From assembly GCA_027943335.1 (NCBI GenBank), contig BSBK01007744.1, positions 209,501 to 273,500 on the forward strand: DNA of 64,000 nucleotides. The letters are read 5' to 3'. This DNA is from Chamaecyparis obtusa. Lineage: Eukaryota; Streptophyta; Pinopsida; Cupressales; Cupressaceae. Shown here one piece after another: positions 58,293 to 64,000 of this stretch (within the stretch, counting starts at the first letter, position 1; every line of letters starts with the position of its first letter). The position numbers were made by a program, and so were the translations under genes. The notes under the pieces were generated by a model. That model was not told where the DNA came from. It saw nothing but the letters and a program-made list of their open reading frames with translations, and did not search any database.

Positions 58293-59708
58293 TGTTGGAA
58301 ATATAAGTGGGAAAGTAATATTGAGAGGGGGGGTGAATCAGATATTACCTACTTTAACCTTTTCAATCTGATAAAACTTTATACATGACATGAACAAAAC
58401 TTGATCATTGTAAGCAACTAAACATATTAAGCAGCATACATGAAATCACTCATGACACCGTGATTTTGGTAACCCAGAAACCCTTGAAAGGTAAAATTGG
58501 GTTGGGGATGACACCCACAAATCTTCACTACTGCAATAATAAGTTTTGCCTGTTAAGGCTTACAAAATGTGATCAATTCATGATCTACCCTATGAAAGGT
58601 TTGCTCTGTTAAAAGCTAAAAGACTTATACAGTCTACCTTGTTAAAGGATTTATAAACTTACAACAAAGTAAGCACTCGGTAAAGAGATTACATAAAGTC
58701 TGTTAAGACTACTCGGTTAAGAGATTTACCCTAATACATTGGTTAAAATGTCTCAGTACCTGATCTTTTGGTTTGCACTTGTATGCAGATTACAGATCTC
58801 CTCTTTATTGTATATTAGTGATCTCTTCTATCTAATCTTTCTTGATTCTGTCCTTTCACTGCTTAGTTCGGTCACTGAACTCTGTCTGAATACTTGACTA
58901 TTCTAAATATATCTCTCTGATAATTCTCTCATACACATTCGATCTCAGTATCTCTTTTTCTCTTTGATTCACACTCTTCTCTTGGTTTAGATCTTGACCC
59001 TATATAATAACCAAAATATTTTACCGATTCAAGATCTACGGTTCTGATTTATTTCTATTGCTGTTAAAGCTATACAATTTTTTGATTGGCTCTAGGTATT
59101 ACATAGGGATCAATGATTATAAGATGGATGCGTAATTACCTCAACAAACAAAATACAAAACACCAATATCACCAAAAATGGTTTACCTTGATCATTGTGC
59201 CATTTCAAACTTGTATATCATTCCTGGCTAACTCGGCAAAAGTTATTCCTGATACTTGGCATTAACTATACTCGACATCTGTTAATCTTCTTTGTCGCTT
59301 GGTAATCATTGTATATGTAACTCGGCAAAAACTATACTTGGCATAATACAAACACATAGTGACCATGACTTTACTCGGCAGTACTACTGCTCGGCAAGTA
59401 TACAATACATAACTCGGCCTTTACAAAATGACTCGGTCGCAGTGATAACCGACCATCATTGCCTAGATATATGACTAAGTGTGAAGCACTAATGGTCAAC
59501 AAAACTATAGAGATCTAGAATCTCCCCCTTTGACATTAGTGACAAAAACACTTTGTCATGACATTTGTACTTACAAAAATATGTTTGTACTAGCCTAATA
59601 CTCCTCCTGAGATATATACATTCAAAATTTTTGTTACATGTCCCTATTCTATCCTTGTCCTGTCATGTCATGATGATTCCCCCTTGTTTTTGACACGATG
59701 AATCTCTT
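58293..59708 (-). mobile_element. Truncated LTR element inserted in the microsatellite
   Basis: The minus strand has an LTR of about 1.2 kb (59501 to 58293; TGTTGACC start, CCAACA end). Upstream at 59531-59520 is a polypurine-like CAAAGGGGGAGA, as seen in copia elements. Only about 200 bp of internal sequence remains. Part of the LTR (58505-58730) matches 63710-63960 in reverse orientation. Confidence 0.6.
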
Positions 59709-60004
59709 CATGTGTATATATACACACATGTATATATATACATCCTTATAGCAATATAATATACATCCTTATAGTCACGGATCCCACGAAATATTAAATT
59801 TGGTTTTATAAAAATTGGAATTGGAATTTGAAATTCCAATTCCACCTATTTGAGTGGAAGATGAAATGCCCATTTTGGGAGCAAAATTGGAATTTCAAAA
59901 TTCCAATTCCAATTTTTTGGATGGACACAAACATGGAATTGACATTATCCGGAAATCTAATTCTGGAATATGGGCTCTAATTCCAGCACCCAAACAGGCC
60001 CTTA

Positions 60005-61851
60005 GGGAAGAATGAAAAATTTATCGTTCCCAATCCAATGTAAGACTAGTCACACAAATTCTCCCATGATTTTCCATTTCAAAGTTCAAGTATAAGAGGG
60101 TTTTCCCTCTAGTATTTTTTTGCAAAACTTGACAAAGTTTAAAATGAACTATTTCCCTTTTGTAAAACCAAAAAGACTTTTACCTTTTTGAAATAAAAAT
60201 AACTAAAATTAAGTAAATAACATTCTTATTTTCCCAAAAATGTCTAATTTTCTTGATTATGTTATACATGTACAATGATTACCAATAAGCCCTTTTTACA
60301 TTTTTGAGAAAGAGTGAAACTTGACCACATCTTTGACCAACTCTAAACCCTAAGCTCCAGGTTATTAACAACCATTTCAACAACAAATTCTGCACAATAA
60401 TAACACGTTAAAAATTGAAGCATGAATTCATCATCCAAGGCCTCTACAGTTGTATCATCACTTTTTAAAAAATATCTTAGCTCTTTGCGACATAGTCAAA
60501 TTTCTTACCATTACAACACTAGCGGTCCTGTTCTTCTACTTTTCCTTTGAATCTGAAAGGAACGAAAGAATGAAACTATATTAATGCCCATCAACAGTTC
60601 AGAGAATTAGCTTTTAATGCTGAAGGGTTGTGCTCTGTGGATAACTTCTTAGGTTGAAATCCCACCACTTCAGTGAAGAAACTTCTCAGTTTAGATATCA
60701 CAAAAGTTGCAGATTATTGAAACATATACATTATGAGTGATAAATGAGCACCATGTAGGGGCTAATGCTGCAAACTTTTTTTTTGGCACTGAATGATTTC
60801 ATTTAAACCTGGTCAAAATAGAAAAAATATTAAAAGGGAAAAATACTGAAATGGTGAGATTTCGTTGAAGCTGGAGATTTTCAGCAACTGGCAATGATGA
60901 AGGGATGGAAGTTTGTAGTGTCAATTTGAGATATTTCAAGCAATATACGTAGTTTTAATAAAATCAAAATAATATTCTTTGTAATTTTTCTCATTTTACA
61001 GAGGATCAGGAAGCATGAAATTTCTTAGTAGCACCTAATGCATAAATTTGACATTGCCACCTCCAGGATACAACTAGTCAAGTCAATTTGCTGGTGTGAA
61101 GTGGTGTAATGAAAATAATGACTTCAAACCAGACACGCACAACTGTCATTTCTGGGAGCGTAAATGTACTGCTACTGCTAACTTAGCTATAACATCAGTA
61201 ATACTATATATTATAACCCATAAAAATATTATAGAGTAGAAACAAGTTATCAACAAACAACATAAATTAGTTCACTCACTACAAAACCCACTTGGCACAT
61301 TTATGCATAGATCTAAAAATAATTTAATGTCTAGTCATATTGTCATATCGGTTTGAAATGCATATTATTTTGAATTAAGATAGAAATGATGGGTACAATA
61401 GTTTAGTCCCTCTCGATGTTTAAGGGTCTTGTCCCCATTATTCCTTATAAATAAGGCTTGCCAAGGAAAATACATGGCACAATAGAGCTATTAGGTGTAA
61501 GTGATGAGTTGCAATCAAAGGTGGTGCTTCCTTTGGGAAAGAAGCACGTCAAGGATATGAAAAGGTAGAAAGACTTGATGTTGGATGATCATATAACAAA
61601 CAATTTCATGTTGAAACATCTTTAATGTTCATGTTTGTAAAAGAAATGTTTTAGTGATATTATCTTTACCTTGAATATATTCTACTCTAAATGTGATATT
61701 GTGCCTATTTAATTAATTTACTTAAAATATTAAAAATAATTTTAAATAACCTTCTTGTGCATGGTTTTCCCTTATCAATGGAAAGGATGGGCTTCTAAAA
61801 AAATTTCCTTATACTATCCTTAATCAGTAGTTTTCCATTTATCTATCCCAT
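60005..61851. other. Unannotated stretch
   Basis: No ORF or element boundary was recognised. Confidence 0.35.
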
Positions 61852-62932
61852 ATGACACCAATGTATTTGAATGAAAAAAGAGCAATGCCAATACAAACAA
61901 TATGGCTCAAATTATTTTTGACATGGCGAGTAGAGGTAGACATGATGGGTGGTTCAAAAGATGGAGGTTGTAGAAATTGCTTATTAGACAAGATCAAAAT
62001 CCTACCCAACCACACTATAAGGGATATAATGGGTATGATTGGCGATCGACTATTTTTCCAAATCGAAGAAGAGATCACAATTTCTTTCACAACAAATATG
62101 GGGGAATGTTGAAGGATAGCACAAAAGAACAAGAAATTTCAATTGCAAGGATCTAATGAAATTAAAAAAAAGATAGCAAAGAGGTCACTTCGAGGTTTTC
62201 AATCTTCAAACTAGAAATCCTAGGTAAATATTGGTCCAAGGACAAAAGTAGAAAGGAAGACAGATTTGGACAACGCCTTGAAATAAATTCTAATCTCATC
62301 CCAATCTTCCCTACGACAAGGACAAGTAAACCCTTAAATCCTCCATTACCAAGGAAAGTTTGGTCAGGTCATTATTGGGACATTTTCAAGAGAAGAGAAA
62401 TGATATTCAAAGTAGGTAACAGGTAGGGAAATATGCCCATTCAAAATAAAAGTTAGGTCACTTCAAGGGATTTTAATAATAACAAGACAAGGAGAGGACT
62501 TCTAGTTCTAGTATTTAAAACAAATCAAAGGCACGATGACGAATTGGTATGGAAACACAAGGAGATAAAAGATGGAGTAGATAATGGATAAAAGAGGCTT
62601 CAAATAGAGATAATAAAAAGTGAAGGGGAAAAGGAAAATGATTTACACTCAAGCCAAATAGATGAAGAGACATCCATCACATTCTCAGAGGAGTGCCTCA
62701 AAGAAAGGATGAGACAACTACAACAACAAGCTATTATTTGTAAGTTTTGTAATGCTAACCTCTCATTTCAGGATTTTTGCAAATGGATGCATAATCATTG
62801 AACTGATCTAGATGAAATAGAGTCATTAAATTTGCCAAGTGGGTTTTTTGTAGTAATATTCAAGACCAAAGAAAGTAGAGACAAGTATTCTAAAAATAAA
62901 TGTTGGTTCTATAAAAATTATGGTTGACATAT
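61852..62932 (+). pseudogene. DUF4283-like retroelement ORF remnant
   Basis: Short open pieces begin at 61852. The best part is at 62700-62930: QQQAIICKFCNANLSFQDF, a stop in place of Trp, then DLDEIESLNLPSGFFVVIF and WFYKNYG. The LPxGFFxVxFxTxExRD core and a Trp before the break match DUF4283 domains found with plant LINE and gag-like proteins. It is interrupted by the LTR that follows. Confidence 0.5.
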
Positions 62933-62933
62933 G

Positions 62934-64000
62934 TGTTGATCAATACTCCTAAAGAGTTATTTTGTTGTCATTAGTTTTGTCAAAGTTAGTTAGTGAAAAA
63001 AGGAGTCATAGGCCTCAGTTGGTAAAGCAAACAAAGAAGTCGATAAAGAAAGAGACAATTTCGGTAAAGGAAAATGAGGGATAGGCACCGAGTAGTGCAT
63101 AGTAGTAACCGAGCTGAGAGCACATGTTACCAAGCTAGAACAAAACATGTTACCGAGTAACACAATCTGACATAACAGATCATGGCAGATACATTGAATC
63201 TAGACACCGTGCAAAAAATGTTTTACTAAATTCAAGGTGATCATTTGGTAAAACATTGGAAATATAAATAAATATGGTTGCACCTAATTACGAGGTAAAA
63301 TCCACCAATGGAAAATTAAAGGAATATATACATTGGAAATGAAATCAAAGATACCACCATTTAATGAGAAGAATCTAGAATATTTCTATCGCTTCTAGAT
63401 CAAGTATATAAAGAACAGAGTATGAAGATCAAAGAGAGAGGATGATGCTAATGATGAGAAGAATGCAAGACTGATGTGATGGTGATGAAAAGATGATAAG
63501 TTACCAAGTATAGAGCAGTGAGAGTGGAACAGTGAAGGTGAATCAGATTTGAGACTATCGAGTACCGAAGTTGAATTTTGAGTGAAAGGAACTAAAGTAC
63601 ACAATGAGGTAAAGATGTTATTGAGCATAGTGACTCTGAATAGAATTTGTTGAGGCATTATTATAGACATATTTAGTACTGATTTATATTGTATTCAGAG
63701 TTGTAAAATCCCACTGTTAGGTAGGCTCTAATAGGTCTTATTTTGTAAATCCTTTAATAGGTTACATCTCTTAGATTAGAGATTGTAAAATCCTTTACCA
63801 AGGTAGACTATATAAGTCTTTTTGTAATCCTAACAAGGTAAGCTATCAAAAGTAGCTAAACATTGTAGCTCTAATCGAGCACCCTTTTTACTGCAGTAGT
63901 AAAGGATTGTGGGTACCATCCCCACCGCAATTTTTCCCTCTGACCAAGGGATTCTGTGAGGCCAAAAATCATGGAGTTATGAGTTTAGTTTTCATGTTTT
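62934..64000 (+). mobile_element. LTR running out of the window
   Basis: This starts TGTTGATCAATAC within the DUF4283-like remnant. 63710-63960 contains GGTAGACTATATAAGTC and GCAGTAGTAAAGGATTGTGG, matching 58505-58660 reversed, so it is the same LTR family on the opposite strand. A TATA-like CTATATAAG lies at about 63808. The end is not in the window. Confidence 0.6.

Larger units (their letters stand above)
57808..60001. mobile_element. PIF/Harbinger-like element with nested insertions
   Basis: The ends GGGCCCATTTGGGCAC and, inverted, GGGCCTGTTTGGGTGC are typical of PIF/Harbinger elements. TTA duplications lie directly outside (57805-57807, 60002-60004). It carries no transposase. The interior is a TA/CA microsatellite split by an LTR fragment, plus A/T-rich foldback sequence with several AATTGGAATTTC-like words. 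Confidence 0.7.

Noticed and set aside
57872..58388. Six ORFs rich in Tyr, Ile, His and Cys on both strands
   Set aside because: Translation of the TA/CA microsatellite.
1..64000. CRISPR array, rRNA or intact tRNA genes
   Set aside because: No regularly spaced repeats of the right type and no rRNA or cloverleaf sequence recognised; the only tRNA-like part is the SINE head.

Overview
The window looks like nuclear DNA of a large, repeat-rich plant genome. A gymnosperm is my best guess, inferred from the dense nesting of old LTR elements and from a gene whose first coding exon is followed by at least 28 kb without another recognisable exon. The sequence alone does not prove the group. The one clear host gene is a thymidylate kinase (minus strand). 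Two coding exons join in frame across a 122-bp intron (28649-28677 and 28176-28526). They encode an arginine-rich, mitochondrion-like leader followed by the P-loop of dTMP kinase. A splice donor lies at 28175, and no later exon was recognised to the left, so positions 1-28175 may be one giant intron. The gene's 5' end carries an E2F-like site (29586-29598).

Layout from the left. 1-12921: the 5' end of a minus-strand LTR retrotransposon; its roughly 1.4 kb LTR is split by a 9.08 kb composite element (2841-11923). That composite has LTRs in the order inverted-direct-direct, a 1.3 kb palindrome at its left, and a 5-bp target duplication (AACGC) around the whole. 13800-16098: a 5'-truncated LINE, minus strand. 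17182-24880: a decayed copia gag, interrupted by a complete chromodomain Ty3/gypsy element (18158-24497, target duplication CACTT). 25288-26064: a 388-bp tandem duplication. 28176-29600: the thymidylate kinase 5' end. 29939-30159: a MITE with 9-bp target duplications. 31130-32990: degenerate tandem repeats and a decayed reading frame. 32989-36329: a non-autonomous minus-strand LTR element (target duplication CATAG) carrying a 335-bp TRIM element (34448-34782, target duplication CAATC). 38538-38725: a tRNA-like SINE with a 17-bp target duplication. About 41000-55640: two decayed genes facing each other, bounded by matching inverted ends rich in GATATC palindromes, possibly an uncharacterised DNA transposon. 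Inside it lies an LTR element with 2274-bp LTRs (44773-51143, target duplication GTTCA). 57808-60001: a PIF/Harbinger-like element holding a TA/CA microsatellite that was itself hit by an LTR fragment. 62690-64000: a DUF4283-like fragment interrupted by an LTR that leaves the window.

Nearly all coding capacity belongs to mobile elements, and every element ORF seen here is broken, has no recognised function, or lacks enzymes. The main points of interest are the inverted-LTR composite, the bounded two-gene element at 41-55.6 kb, the large-LTR element with a coiled-coil ORF, and the split thymidylate kinase gene. Percent identities given in the entries are by-eye estimates.
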